39,470 nucleotides of DNA from assembly GCA_012270585.1 (NCBI GenBank), contig JAAXIB010000089.1, positions 1 to 39,470 of the forward strand, given 5' to 3'. The stretch comes from Nitrospirales bacterium (lineage in GTDB: Bacteria > Nitrospirota > Nitrospiria > Nitrospirales > UBA8639). The notes beneath the pieces were generated by a model. That model saw nothing but the letters and a program-made list of their open reading frames with translations, did not search any database and had not been told where the DNA came from. The position numbers were made by a program, and so were the translations under genes. Shown piece after piece: positions 1 to 7,178 of this stretch; position 1 is the first letter of the stretch; each line of letters starts with the position of its first letter.

Positions 1-1
1 G

Positions 2-202
2 GTGCGGCGGGCCCTCTACATGGCGGCCTTGTCGGTGATCCGGACGAACACGGACTTGGGCTGGTTTTATCAGCGGTTACGGCGGTGGGGGAAGCCGGGC
101 AAAGTGGCGGTGGTAGCCGTGATGCGGAAGCTGCTATTGCGGCTGCATGCGCTGGCGTGGCGGGGGACGCCGTGGGTCCCCGAGGGGGCGCTGGCCTCAT
201 AA
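2..202 (+). mobile_element. IS110-family transposase, C-terminal fragment (cut by window edge)
   Basis: About 66 residues of the C-terminus of an IS110/IS116/IS902-type transposase. The segment runs from RRALYMAALSVIR through FYQRLRRWGKPGKVAVVAVMRKLL, the conserved end of the second transposase domain (transposase 20) that follows the helix-hairpin-helix part. The reading frame is open at base 2, so the true start lies outside the window and the apparent GTG start is an artefact of the edge. IS110 elements use a DEDD-type recombinase and usually lack terminal inverted repeats, so I cannot place the element's right end. Palindromic repeats begin shortly after the stop. Whether the full element is intact cannot be judged here. 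Confidence 0.8.
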
Positions 203-225
203 AAAAAGATTGACTTCAAACACAG

Positions 226-340
226 ATACTCCTGCGAAAGCAGGAATCCAGGGTCGTTCTCTTTGGAAAGAGAAGGAAAAAGCAAAGACACTGGATCCTC
301 GATTACTAATGTCGAGGACAGGCGTCGAGGATGGCAGATA
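226..340. repeat. Two intergenic palindromic repeats of the CTGGATTC family
   Basis: A short hairpin copy lies at about 228-250 (CTCCTGCGAAAGCAGGAATCC). A long copy at 290-340 starts ACTGGATCCTCGATTAC and has the loop ATTACTAATGT followed by GTCGAGGA; a second GTCGAGGATGGCAGA half follows. The family recurs at 8354, 17518, 17578, 23198, 23293, 23378 and 39109. All copies are between genes. Confidence 0.8.
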
Positions 341-482
341 GAGGTAGAGGTCGCTCCCTTGCAGTGTGCCTATGGAATAGGATAGGGTAGTTAGCCAGCC
401 AAGGCGGCGTCGGCTCATCGCTTCTCGAGGAGCGAAGCCCCTCCCTTCTGACAAAAAATCGCCCTGTATAAAGGAGGACACC

Positions 483-572
483 ATGAATCCACTCGACTCG
501 ATCCCCGGAACGATAGCCGCAGGATTCGTGCTGACCGTGGTTCTGTATTTTGTGGTGAAAATGCTTGTCTAG
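483..572 (+). CDS. 29-residue single-span membrane peptide
   Basis: An ATG preceded by a near-perfect Shine-Dalgarno (AAAGGAGGACACC) opens a 29-codon frame ending in TAG. The peptide starts MNPLDSIPGTIAAG and has one hydrophobic stretch at about residues 10-25 (TIAAGFVLTVVLYFVV) followed by KMLV. It sits 39 bp upstream of the PuuD-like membrane protein, in the same direction. It may be a small subunit or assembly factor of that protein, much as tiny single-span subunits accompany oxidases. I recognise no named family. The strong ribosome site and the clean membrane span are the support. Confidence 0.6.
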   Translation: MNPLDSIPGTIAAGFVLTVVLYFVVKMLV

Positions 573-611
573 TTTTCTGCTGACCTGAACTTAACCCGAA
601 GAGGATATATC

Positions 612-1091
612 ATGGAAACCTTATTGGCATGGGGACATTTTCTGGCGGGTATCACCTGGATCGGTATTTTGTATTATTTCAATTTCATTCAAGTTCCGTT
701 TCTGGGAAAAGTCACCCCTGAAACCAAGGCGGAAGCCTTTCAACATTTGGTCCCGAATGCGCTCTGGTGGTTCCGTTGGGGCGCCTTGGCCACGTGGTTG
801 TTCGGTGCCTTGCTCCTGATGAACCAAGGCCGGTTCGGGTCGGCGTTCGCCCTGCAGGGACAGGATGCCATTATCGGGATGGGGGCGTGGCTGGGCACCA
901 TTATGCTTTTCAACGTCTGGGGCATCATCTGGCCCAATCAGAAAAAGGTGCTGGGTCTCAAAGAAGCCTCGGCGGATGAAAAGAAACAGTCCGCCCGCAT
1001 GGCCCTTCTGGCTTCACGGACCAATACGATGCTTTCCATTCCCATGTTGTTCTTCATGGCATCGTCCGGACATGCGTCCGGTCTGTTTTAA
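612..1091 (+). CDS. PuuD-like (urate oxidase N-terminal domain) membrane protein
   Basis: A 159-residue protein with four likely membrane spans (about residues 5-25, 53-72, 84-104 and 135-152). Its opening, GHFLAGITWIGILYYFNFIQVP, matches the membrane domain found at the N-terminus of urate hydroxylase PuuD (Pfam urate_ox_N). It lacks the C-terminal cytochrome c domain of full PuuD. H8 in the first span and W62 or W82 could be cofactor neighbours, but no binding site is certain. RBS GAAGAGGATATATC precedes the ATG. Membrane-only versions of this family are common in autotrophs and their substrate is unknown, so I do not propose urate oxidation. It is probably cotranscribed with the 29-residue peptide upstream. 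Confidence 0.7.
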   Translation: METLLAWGHFLAGITWIGILYYFNFIQVPFLGKVTPETKAEAFQHLVPNALWWFRWGALATWLFGALLLMNQGRFGSAFALQGQDAIIGMGAWLGTIMLFNVWGIIWPNQKKVLGLKEASADEKKQSARMALLASRTNTMLSIPMLFFMASSGHASGLF

Positions 1092-1207
1092 GCGGATTGA
1101 TTGTGGAAAGCAGCGCCTGATGGCTAACGGCACTCCCCGACACAAGCCGTTGTCTCGCGCGACTCCGGGTTATTCCCGTCATCACATTTCTTACGAAAGA
1201 GGAAACC

Positions 1208-1636
1208 ATGAGCAAGACTCTCAAGGGCACACAAAGCCATGATAATCTGAAAGCCGCGTTTGCCGGCGAATCCCAGGCGAATCGCCGGTATCTCTATTTT
1301 GCGCGTCGCGCCGATATCGAAGGGTACCCGGACATCGGCGGCTTGTTCCGCGACACCTCCGAAGCCGAAACCGGCCATGCCTTCGGGCACCTGGATTTTC
1401 TGAAGGAAGTCGGCGACCCCGCCACGGGCGAACCCATCGGGAGCACCGAATCGAATCTCAAGTCGGCCATTGAAGGCGAGACCTATGAGTACACGCAGAT
1501 GTACCCGGGCATGGCTAAGACCGCGCGTGAAGAAGGCTTTGAGGAATTGGCGGAATGGTTCGAGACCCTGGCCAAGGCGGAACGCTCCCACGCCAACCGT
1601 TTCACCAAGGGCCTGGAATCGTTAGGCAACGCGTAA
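1208..1636 (+). CDS. Rubrerythrin-family diiron protein without rubredoxin domain
   Basis: A 142-residue ferritin-like four-helix protein. The diiron ligands are visible as two ExxH motifs, E54-T-G-H57 and E125-R-S-H128, with further carboxylates at E21, E91 and E94. Classical rubrerythrin is about 190 residues and ends in a rubredoxin domain with two CxxC knuckles. This protein stops before that domain, so it must receive electrons from a partner. The next gene, a GlpC-like iron-sulfur protein, is the obvious candidate donor. The family reduces hydrogen peroxide in the cytoplasm. RBS GAAAGAGGAAACC lies just before the ATG. Confidence 0.9.
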   Translation: MSKTLKGTQSHDNLKAAFAGESQANRRYLYFARRADIEGYPDIGGLFRDTSEAETGHAFGHLDFLKEVGDPATGEPIGSTESNLKSAIEGETYEYTQMYPGMAKTAREEGFEELAEWFETLAKAERSHANRFTKGLESLGNA

Positions 1637-1667
1637 TTGGCATAAAAATACCCAAGCATACCCCGAA

Positions 1668-1756
1668 TCTGTCATTCCGCGAGCGAAGCGAGGAATCTCT
1701 CACTCAACAACCGAGCGCCTCAACGACGAGATCCTTTCGCTTCGCTCAGGATGACA
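1668..1756. repeat. MITE-like palindromic element between rubrerythrin and GlpC-like gene
   Basis: The ends are inverted: TGTCATTCC at 1670 and GGATGACA at 1749-1756. Between them lie two GCGAAGCG/CGCTTCGC-rich half hairpins (GAGCGAAGCGAGGAATCTC and GAGATCCTTTCGCTTCGC). Its right end contains the ATG used as start of the next gene. Confidence 0.7.
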
Positions 1757-3055
1757 ACGCGGGCGCGTGACACCTCCTTCTTGAAAAGCATTCACCTCAT
1801 TTCCCCTGATTGGACGCGGGACGATCTCGTCCGGGAGACGAATCGCGTGTTCGACGTCTGCGACGGCTGTCGTCGCTGTTTCAACCTCTGTCCTTCCTTC
1901 AACACGCTGCTGGACCGGATCGACGAGTATGAAAGCGACGTCTCCCGCCTGACCGCCGCGGATTATGAGCAGGTCGAAAAGGAATGTTATTACTGCAAGC
2001 TCTGTTACAACCACTGCCCGTACACGCCGCCCCATGACTACGGGATCGATTTCCCGCGACTCATGGCCGCGTGGAAGAAGCAACGGGTCAAGGAACAGGG
2101 CGCTTCCTGGCGCGATCGCCTGCTCATCAAAACGGATCTCATCGGGAAACTCGGCGGCCTGACGGCCCCGCTGACCAACCGGATACTCTCGACGCGGTGG
2201 ATCCGGACCCTGCTGGAACCGATCATCGGGCTGCACCGGGACCGGCGCGTGCTGGCCTTTTCCCGGGAAAACTTTCCCGCGTGGTGGCGCAAACGCGGCC
2301 CGGCGCTGAAACCCGCGGTGGCCAAGCAGAAAGTCGTGCTGTTCCCGAGTTGTCTGGTGAACTATCAGGCCGTCGATATCGGGAAAGCCACGGTACAGGT
2401 GCTCGTCAAGAACAACGTGGAGGTGGTGGTGCCAGCGGGACAACGCTGTTGCAGCATGCCGTCCTTTGATCTCGGGGATACGGAAACCATGGCGCAGACC
2501 GCCACGCACCATCTACGACTGTTCAAGCCGTATCTCCAACAAGGATACGATCTCGTCGTCCCCACCCCCAGTTGCAGTCTCATGTTCAAACGGGAATATC
2601 CGTATCTGGTACCGACGCGCGACATGACTACGTTGGCCGACCGCACGTTCGATATTTGTGAGTATCTGATGCGACTCAAGAAAGACGGGGCGTTGTCCAC
2701 GGAATTCAGGCAGACGCCACAGCGCATCTCGTATCAGGTGCCCTGTCATTTGCGCGATCAGAACATCGGCTTCAAATCCAAAGAGCTCATGGAACTCACG
2801 GGCGCCCGGGTCGAGGTGATTGAAAAATGTTCCGGCCACGACGGCTCCTGGGGCGCCAAGGTGGAATTTTTCGATCGTTCGATGAAGATCGCGCGAAAGG
2901 CGGTCCGCGCGGTTGCCGATTGCGAGCCGGACCTGGTGGCGTCGGACTGCCCGCTTTCGGCCCTGCAACTCGATCAGGCCGGAGCGACGTCGTCGAAAGA
3001 CGGGACCCGGCATCCCATTCAAATCGTTCGCGACGCGTACGACCTGCCCTCATGA
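1751..3055 (+). CDS. GlpC/HdrD-like iron-sulfur oxidoreductase subunit
   Basis: A 434-residue protein with two [4Fe-4S] motifs near the N-terminus (CDGCRRCFNLCP at about 37-48 and CYYCKLCYNHCP at about 78-89). Two CCG (cysteine-rich) domains follow, seen around PSCLVNY with QRCCSMPSF and around PCHLRDQ with EKCSGHDGSWG. This is the architecture of the GlpC subunit of glycerol-3-phosphate dehydrogenase and of heterodisulfide reductase HdrD. Sandwiched between rubrerythrin and DUF3501, it probably passes electrons to the rubrerythrin rather than serving glycerol metabolism. That is inference from context. The first ATG of the frame lies inside the repeat at 1668-1756 and has no Shine-Dalgarno; an in-frame TTG at 1781 is no better supported. 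The stop overlaps the next start as ATGA. Confidence 0.85.
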   Translation: MTTRARDTSFLKSIHLISPDWTRDDLVRETNRVFDVCDGCRRCFNLCPSFNTLLDRIDEYESDVSRLTAADYEQVEKECYYCKLCYNHCPYTPPHDYGIDFPRLMAAWKKQRVKEQGASWRDRLLIKTDLIGKLGGLTAPLTNRILSTRWIRTLLEPIIGLHRDRRVLAFSRENFPAWWRKRGPALKPAVAKQKVVLFPSCLVNYQAVDIGKATVQVLVKNNVEVVVPAGQRCCSMPSFDLGDTETMAQTATHHLRLFKPYLQQGYDLVVPTPSCSLMFKREYPYLVPTRDMTTLADRTFDICEYLMRLKKDGALSTEFRQTPQRISYQVPCHLRDQNIGFKSKELMELTGARVEVIEKCSGHDGSWGAKVEFFDRSMKIARKAVRAVADCEPDLVASDCPLSALQLDQAGATSSKDGTRHPIQIVRDAYDLPS

Positions 3056-3636
3056 ACCCGTTGACGCAAGCCGATCTCCTCTCCCACGCGGACTACGAAG
3101 CGCAACGCGCGACGTTTCGGCAGGAGATTATCGCCCTCAAGAAACGCCGCCGGATCGAGGTCGGTCCCCTGGTCACGCTGGTCTTCGAGAATCAACGGAC
3201 GCTGCTGTTTCAAGTTCAGGAGATGATTCGCGCCGAACGTATTTTCGAGCCGTCGAAAATCCAGGATGAGCTGGACGTGTACAATGCCCTGCTGCCTCAC
3301 ACGGGCGAACTCAGCGCCACCGTGATGATCGAAATTACGGCTCAGGAGCGCATCAAGGAAATCCTGGATTCTTTCCAGCGTTTCGACCGGCCGGATACCC
3401 TGGCGCTCATTGTCGACGACCAGGCCGTGTTCGCCGACTTTGAAGCCGGGCACAGCAAGGAGGATAAAATCAGCGCGGTCCATTTTGTCCGGTTCACGGT
3501 TCCTCCGCCTTTTGTGCAGGCGCTTCAAGCGGATGAGGCTCACGCCGGCATCCGAATTACCCATGAGCACTACAGGGCAACGGCAAAAGTCCCACTTGCC
3601 CTGCGGGACGAGTGGCTGAAGGACCTGCAGGCCTGA
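3052..3636 (+). CDS. DUF3501 family protein
   Basis: A 194-residue soluble protein starting MNPLTQADLLSHADYEAQR. It resembles DUF3501, a family I know mainly from three-gene clusters with rubrerythrin and a GlpC-like iron-sulfur protein, as here. The conserved core is RRIEVGPLVTLVFENQRTLL, then QVQEMIRAERI. No cysteine cluster or nucleotide-binding motif is visible. The start is fixed by a 4-bp ATGA overlap with the upstream stop, which indicates translational coupling. Its biochemical role is unknown; a chaperone or regulatory role for the upstream pair is possible but unsupported by sequence. Confidence 0.8.
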   Translation: MNPLTQADLLSHADYEAQRATFRQEIIALKKRRRIEVGPLVTLVFENQRTLLFQVQEMIRAERIFEPSKIQDELDVYNALLPHTGELSATVMIEITAQERIKEILDSFQRFDRPDTLALIVDDQAVFADFEAGHSKEDKISAVHFVRFTVPPPFVQALQADEAHAGIRITHEHYRATAKVPLALRDEWLKDLQA

Positions 3637-3665
3637 GGTTTTTCGGATTTTTCTTGCTCGACAAA

Positions 3666-3694
3666 TTGACAACCGCCGGGGTGGTGGTTATTAT
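3666..3694 (+). promoter_or_regulatory. Sigma-70-type promoter for erpA
   Basis: TTGACA at 3666-3671 and TATTAT at 3689-3694 are separated by exactly 17 bp. The pair lies 86 bp upstream of the ErpA-type gene start and just after the DUF3501 stop. Confidence 0.75.
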
Positions 3695-3779
3695 TTATCT
3701 CCAGAAGGAGAATGTTCTGGATTTTCGAGAATCCGGGAAACAGGATACCTATTCATTTCATATTTGAGCGGAGGGATTC

Positions 3780-4103
3780 ATGGTTACAATCACCCCCATT
3801 GCGGAAGAGAAAATCAAAGAGTTGATCCACGATGAGGAAGAGGACATCGTCGGATTGCGGATTTACGTCAAGGGCGGCGGCTGCAGCGGCTATCAATATG
3901 GGATGTCCTTTGAATCCAAAATGGATGACGACGACACGGTGATTGAAAAAGGCGACGTGAAAGTCATCGTGGATTCGCAAAGCGCTCCCATGCTGAACGG
4001 CGCGGAAGTCGATTACGTCGACAGCCTGCAAGGCTCCGGGTTTGCGATCAAGAACCCGCAAGCGAAGAGCACGTGCGGTTGCGGCAGTTCCTTCAGCACC
4101 TGA
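3780..4103 (+). CDS. erpA: A-type iron-sulfur carrier ErpA
   Basis: A 107-residue HesB/IscA-family carrier that hands [4Fe-4S] clusters to target enzymes. The three cluster-binding cysteines are C35 (KGGGCSGYQY), C99 and C101 (KSTCGCGSSF). The ending GFAIKNPQAKSTCGCGSSF resembles ErpA more than IscA, and a separate IscA sits in the ISC operon at 26457, so this is the likely ErpA. RBS GCGGAGGGATTC precedes the ATG. It has its own near-consensus promoter and a strong terminator, so it is monocistronic. It stands next to the rubrerythrin operon and about 22 kb from ISC. Confidence 0.88.
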   Translation: MVTITPIAEEKIKELIHDEEEDIVGLRIYVKGGGCSGYQYGMSFESKMDDDDTVIEKGDVKVIVDSQSAPMLNGAEVDYVDSLQGSGFAIKNPQAKSTCGCGSSFST

Positions 4104-4125
4104 CCGCATCGCATTCGACCTCACC

Positions 4126-4169
4126 AAGGCCAGGCTTCTCGCCTCTCAGGCGGAATTCCTGGCCTTTTT
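4126..4169 (+). terminator. Rho-independent terminator after erpA
   Basis: AAGGCCAGG at 4126-4134 pairs with CCTGGCCTT at 4158-4166. An inner CGCCT/AGGCG hairpin lies within, and the stem runs into TTTTT. Confidence 0.85.
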
Positions 4170-4198
4170 CTTCAGCGCCGGGTTCCTTTCATTCGAAC

Positions 4199-4975
4199 AT
4201 GGCACGATCAACCCTCACGAAACGGATCGAGTTTTCCGCTTCCCACCGGTATTTCAACGAGGAGTGGGACGAAGAGCGCAACAGGCGGGTCTTCGGCCCC
4301 TGCTTCCAGGAGCATGGACACAATTATCTGCTTGAAGTGACCCTCGGCGGGCGGGTCGATCCCGTCACGGGCATGATTATCAATCTGTACGACCTGAAAC
4401 AGATCGTGACGGACGTACTCGAAGAGTTCGACCACAAACACCTCAACTTCGATATGCCCTACTTTGAACGGCTTGTGCCCACCACTGAAAACCTGACCCT
4501 GGTGCTGTGGCGGAAATTCCGCGAGCGCCCCGAAACCCGGGACATCGCATCGATACGGCTTGGCGAGGGAGAAAACCTGTGGGCCGAACTCCATCAGCCG
4601 AACGACCCGGACAATGTGGAACCGACCGAGGCGCTGCTGACTCGCCGGTATGCCCTGACGGTGCGGCGAAACGCCGATGCTTCCCACGTGGAGACGTGGC
4701 CCCTTTCCCTGGACGTCACGCTTCGAGGCCCGATTGACCCCGTCACGGGCCGCGTCACGGATATCAGGGCGTTGGACGAGCGAGTCCGGGCGCAGGTCCT
4801 CGACACCCTGACGGGCACGAATGTGTCGCAACATCCGGAATTGGCTGACCAGCCGGTTACTCTCCCCACCCTGGCCAAAGTCCTCTGGTCCCGCTTGCTC
4901 AACGTTGCCGATGCGCAACTCGAACGACTCCGGCTCACGGATCATCAGGGCCTGACCCTGGATTATTCGGCATAG
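4199..4975 (+). CDS. Tandem 6-pyruvoyltetrahydropterin synthase/QueD-like protein
   Basis: A 258-residue protein made of two PTPS-like halves. The N-terminal half has the full active site: zinc ligands H16 (FSASHRY), H39 and H41 (EHGHNY), the catalytic cysteine C35 four residues before HGH, and a DH pair in EEFDHKHLNF. The C-terminal half (about 143-258) repeats the fold pattern: LDVTLRGPIDPVTGRVTDIRAL mirrors the first half's LEVTLGGRVDPVTGMIINLYDL, but it has no HGH or cysteine. Single-domain QueD is about 120 residues. The first half could make 6-carboxytetrahydropterin (queuosine) or tetrahydropterin. No queC, queE or folE neighbour is in view, so the product is open. I chose ATG 4199 because translation upstream runs through the terminator and the domain begins directly after it. 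Confidence 0.8.
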   Translation: MARSTLTKRIEFSASHRYFNEEWDEERNRRVFGPCFQEHGHNYLLEVTLGGRVDPVTGMIINLYDLKQIVTDVLEEFDHKHLNFDMPYFERLVPTTENLTLVLWRKFRERPETRDIASIRLGEGENLWAELHQPNDPDNVEPTEALLTRRYALTVRRNADASHVETWPLSLDVTLRGPIDPVTGRVTDIRALDERVRAQVLDTLTGTNVSQHPELADQPVTLPTLAKVLWSRLLNVADAQLERLRLTDHQGLTLDYSA

Positions 4976-5043
4976 GCAGCCGGGCCTAAAACTCTTCTCC
5001 CCTTTTTATTCTTCCCCAAAATTCAACATATTAAAGGCTACCT

Positions 5044-5072
5044 TTGACAATAGAGAATTATCTCTCTATATT
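5044..5072 (+). promoter_or_regulatory. Promoter P1 of fic, with palindrome in the spacer
   Basis: TTGACA (5044-5049), 17 bp, TATATT (5067-5072). The spacer holds the inverted repeat AGAGA/TCTCT (5052-5056 and 5061-5065), a plausible operator. Confidence 0.7.
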
Positions 5073-5083
5073 AAATATAACAT

Positions 5084-5112
5084 TTAACAATAGCGTAAAT
5101 TTTATTTATAAT
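5084..5112 (+). promoter_or_regulatory. Promoter P2 of fic
   Basis: TTAACA (5084-5089), 17 bp, TATAAT (5107-5112): a perfect -10 box exactly 40 bp downstream of P1. Confidence 0.7.
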
Positions 5113-5122
5113 AAAGACAGCT

Positions 5123-5151
5123 TTTACTATAAATTAGCCAAGTCGTTATAG
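5123..5151 (+). promoter_or_regulatory. Possible promoter P3 of fic
   Basis: TTTACT (5123-5128), 17 bp, TTATAG (5146-5151). It is weaker than P1 and P2 but in register with them, and would start transcription about 10 bp before the ATG. Confidence 0.45.
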
Positions 5152-5168
5152 GAAAGCTACGGTTCACT

Positions 5169-6347
5169 ATGGAAAGCCATTCCACAACTTCAGCCCGGGC
5201 AGGACGATATGTTGCCCAGGCGAACGGGTACCGAGCCTTCATTCCGGCACCATTGCCGCCCAACCCGCCCGTTCAGTTCACCGGAGAGTTACACGTGTTA
5301 CTCTCTCAGGCCGACATTGCCCTAGGCCGTCTCGACGGCTCTATACAGACGCTACCCAACCCCGATCTCTTCGTACTCATGTACATCCGCAAAGAGGCGG
5401 TCCTATCGAGCCAAATTGAAGGGACTCAAAGCTCGTTGCAGGACCTGCTCGCGGCCGAAGCTCAAATCTTTTCGCCGAATCAACCCCGGGATGTCGATGA
5501 AGTGGTGAACTACGTCAGGGCCATGAACCTGGGCATCGAACGCCTCAAGGAACTTCCGATCTCGACTCGGCTGATCCGCGAAATTCACGCAAAGCTACTG
5601 CAAGGCGTACGCGGCTCCCGTTTCTCACCTGGCGAACTGCGAACCAGCCAGAACTGGATCGGCCCTGCCGGCTGTACATTGAGCGAAGCCACCTTTGTCC
5701 CACCGCCGCATCATGAAGTGCCACAGAAGCTGGCCGAACTGGAAATCTTTCTCCACACCGACACAAAACTGCCATTGCTGCTCAAGATCGGGCTGGTTCA
5801 CGCCCAGTTCGAGACGATTCACCCGTTTCTGGACGGCAACGGCCGCGTCGGAAGGTTGCTCATCACCTTCTTGCTCTGCGAACGAGAGGTATTGCAAAAG
5901 CCGGCCCTCTACCTGTCCTGGTTCTTCAAGCGGCACCGCCAACAGTATTACGAGGAACTGCAATCGGTGCGTACCAACGGGACGTGGGAACAATGGCTCG
6001 TTTTTTTTCTGCGCGGGATTGTAGAGGTCAGCAAACAGGCGACCGACACCGCTCGGCAAATCCTCACCCTGCGCGAAAGACATCGTCATGTGATAACCGA
6101 TAAACTTGGCGGCACTGTCGGCAATGGGCACAGGCTGCTGGAATATCTTTACGAACATCCTATTGTTTCGGTAAACGTGGTGCAGGATTTGATCGGAACC
6201 ACCTATCCACCAGCCAATAACTTAGTCACCCGTATGGTTGATTGCGGTATTTTGCAGAAATTCACCGGCCACTCACGCAACCGAATGTTTCGATATAAGG
6301 ACTACATCGAGTTGTTCCACGACATCGAGTCGAGAGAGAATGGATGA
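5169..6347 (+). CDS. Fic family protein (AMP-transferase type) with C-terminal winged helix
   Basis: A 392-residue protein with an N-terminal Fic_N region, a Fic core and a C-terminal helix-turn-helix. The catalytic motif HPFLDGNGRVGR begins at H218. The autoinhibitory motif S80-S-Q-I-E84-G85 lies in the N-terminal region, which makes this a class II Fic protein that holds itself inactive and needs no separate antitoxin. Such proteins transfer AMP from ATP to hydroxyl groups of target proteins; the target here is unknown. The C-terminal winged helix (about 310-385) is typical of Fic proteins that bind their own promoter, and the phased repeats upstream are a natural binding site. Accessory neighbours (DarT/DarG) suggest a defence or toxin-type locus. 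Confidence 0.9.
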   Translation: MESHSTTSARAGRYVAQANGYRAFIPAPLPPNPPVQFTGELHVLLSQADIALGRLDGSIQTLPNPDLFVLMYIRKEAVLSSQIEGTQSSLQDLLAAEAQIFSPNQPRDVDEVVNYVRAMNLGIERLKELPISTRLIREIHAKLLQGVRGSRFSPGELRTSQNWIGPAGCTLSEATFVPPPHHEVPQKLAELEIFLHTDTKLPLLLKIGLVHAQFETIHPFLDGNGRVGRLLITFLLCEREVLQKPALYLSWFFKRHRQQYYEELQSVRTNGTWEQWLVFFLRGIVEVSKQATDTARQILTLRERHRHVITDKLGGTVGNGHRLLEYLYEHPIVSVNVVQDLIGTTYPPANNLVTRMVDCGILQKFTGHSRNRMFRYKDYIELFHDIESRENG

Positions 6348-6408
6348 CCGCCTTCACCGATGTACACGCTGGAGGAAATCCCACGGCCCCACATCCGGAG
6401 TGAATCTC

Positions 6409-6507
6409 ATGTTGAATCCGACAACACACACCACCGAACACGACCCGGAACGGCTGGTCTGGGGCGTCCAGCCCGGCGTGGCATGCGAAACGATCTGGAG
6501 CATTTGA
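6409..6507 (+). CDS. Possible 32-residue peptide between fic and darT
   Basis: The frame opens MLNPTTHTTEHDPERLVWGV and ends in TIWSI, with a GGAG eight bases before the ATG. It lies between the fic stop and the darT start in the same direction. I recognise no family. It could be a leader peptide, a remnant, or chance. Coding support is only the ribosome site and position. Confidence 0.25.
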   Translation: MLNPTTHTTEHDPERLVWGVQPGVACETIWSI

Positions 6508-6516
6508 AGCTTAACC

Positions 6517-7155
6517 ATGCCGGTACCCGAGGAGCCGAAGATATACCACATCGTCCATGTAGACCGGCTCGCCTCCATTGTTGCAGACAACTGTCTCTGG
6601 TGCGACGCAAAGATAGCAACGAGACCGCCAAGCGGCACGATAATTGGCATGAACAGCATCAAGCAGCGGCGTCACACGAATGACCTGAATAGCCATCCAG
6701 ATGTATGCGTGGGCAAGTGCGTCCCGTTCTATTTCTGTCCGCGATCCGTCATGCTCTACGTCATCTCCCAGGCAAACCATCTCGAATTGGAGTATCGCGG
6801 CGGACAAGACCCGATTGTTCATCTGGAAGCAGACTTGCGACGGACTGTAGCTTGGGCGAATCGAAAGAACCGGCGCTGGACATTTACGACTTCAAATGCA
6901 GGCTCTCGATTCTTTGACGATTACTCCGACCTCACCCATCTGGACAAAATTGACTGGAACGCTGTGCAAGCCAGGGACTGACGTCTGTGCAAGGATGGCA
7001 AGCAGGCGGAATTCCTTGTCGAGCACTCATTCCCATGGGAGATGGTGTCACGGGTCGGTATCAAGTCACGAAGTATTTATGCTAGAGTACGGAGCGCGTT
7101 GCATGAGGCACACCATCATCCAACGATAGAAGTCAGGCCGGACTGGTATTACTGA
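6517..7155 (+). pseudogene. darT: DarT-type DNA ADP-ribosyltransferase toxin with in-frame TGA
   Basis: DarT (DUF4433) toxins transfer ADP-ribose from NAD to bases in single-stranded DNA. The frame starts MPVPEEPKIYHIVHVDRLAS and holds the conserved CVPFYFCPRSVMLYVI region. It runs 154 codons to a TGA at 6979-6981, then continues in the same frame for another 57 codons to TGA at 7153-7155. The continuation carries the family's C-terminal part: KQAEFLVE at 162-169, whose E165 aligns with the catalytic glutamate, and the end VRPDWYY. The full length of 212 codons matches DarT. The stop falls where W is usual (RD-W-R), so one G-to-A change (TGG to TGA) explains it. The truncated product would lack E165 and should be inactive. 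darG follows 23 bp on. Alternatives are a sequencing error or stop readthrough. Confidence 0.85.
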
Positions 7156-7178
7156 TCTAGGGAAAGAGGCACCCGAGA

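Larger units (their letters stand above)
5043..5171 (+). repeat. Phased 40-bp repeats carrying three promoters upstream of fic
   Basis: A decamer of the form KTTNACWATR recurs at 5043, 5083, 5122 and 5162, with steps of 40, 39 and 40 bp. The copies read TTTGACAATA, TTTAACAATA, TTTTACTATA and GTTCACTATG. The last contains the start codon. Intervening sequence is also partly alike: each copy has a TATA-like box at a similar offset. The region is extremely AT-rich compared with its surroundings. Confidence 0.65.

Noticed and set aside
6982-7155. Reading the darT 3' part as a frameshift
   Set aside because: The downstream part is in the same frame as the upstream part; only one stop codon separates them, so it is a nonsense change, not a frameshift.
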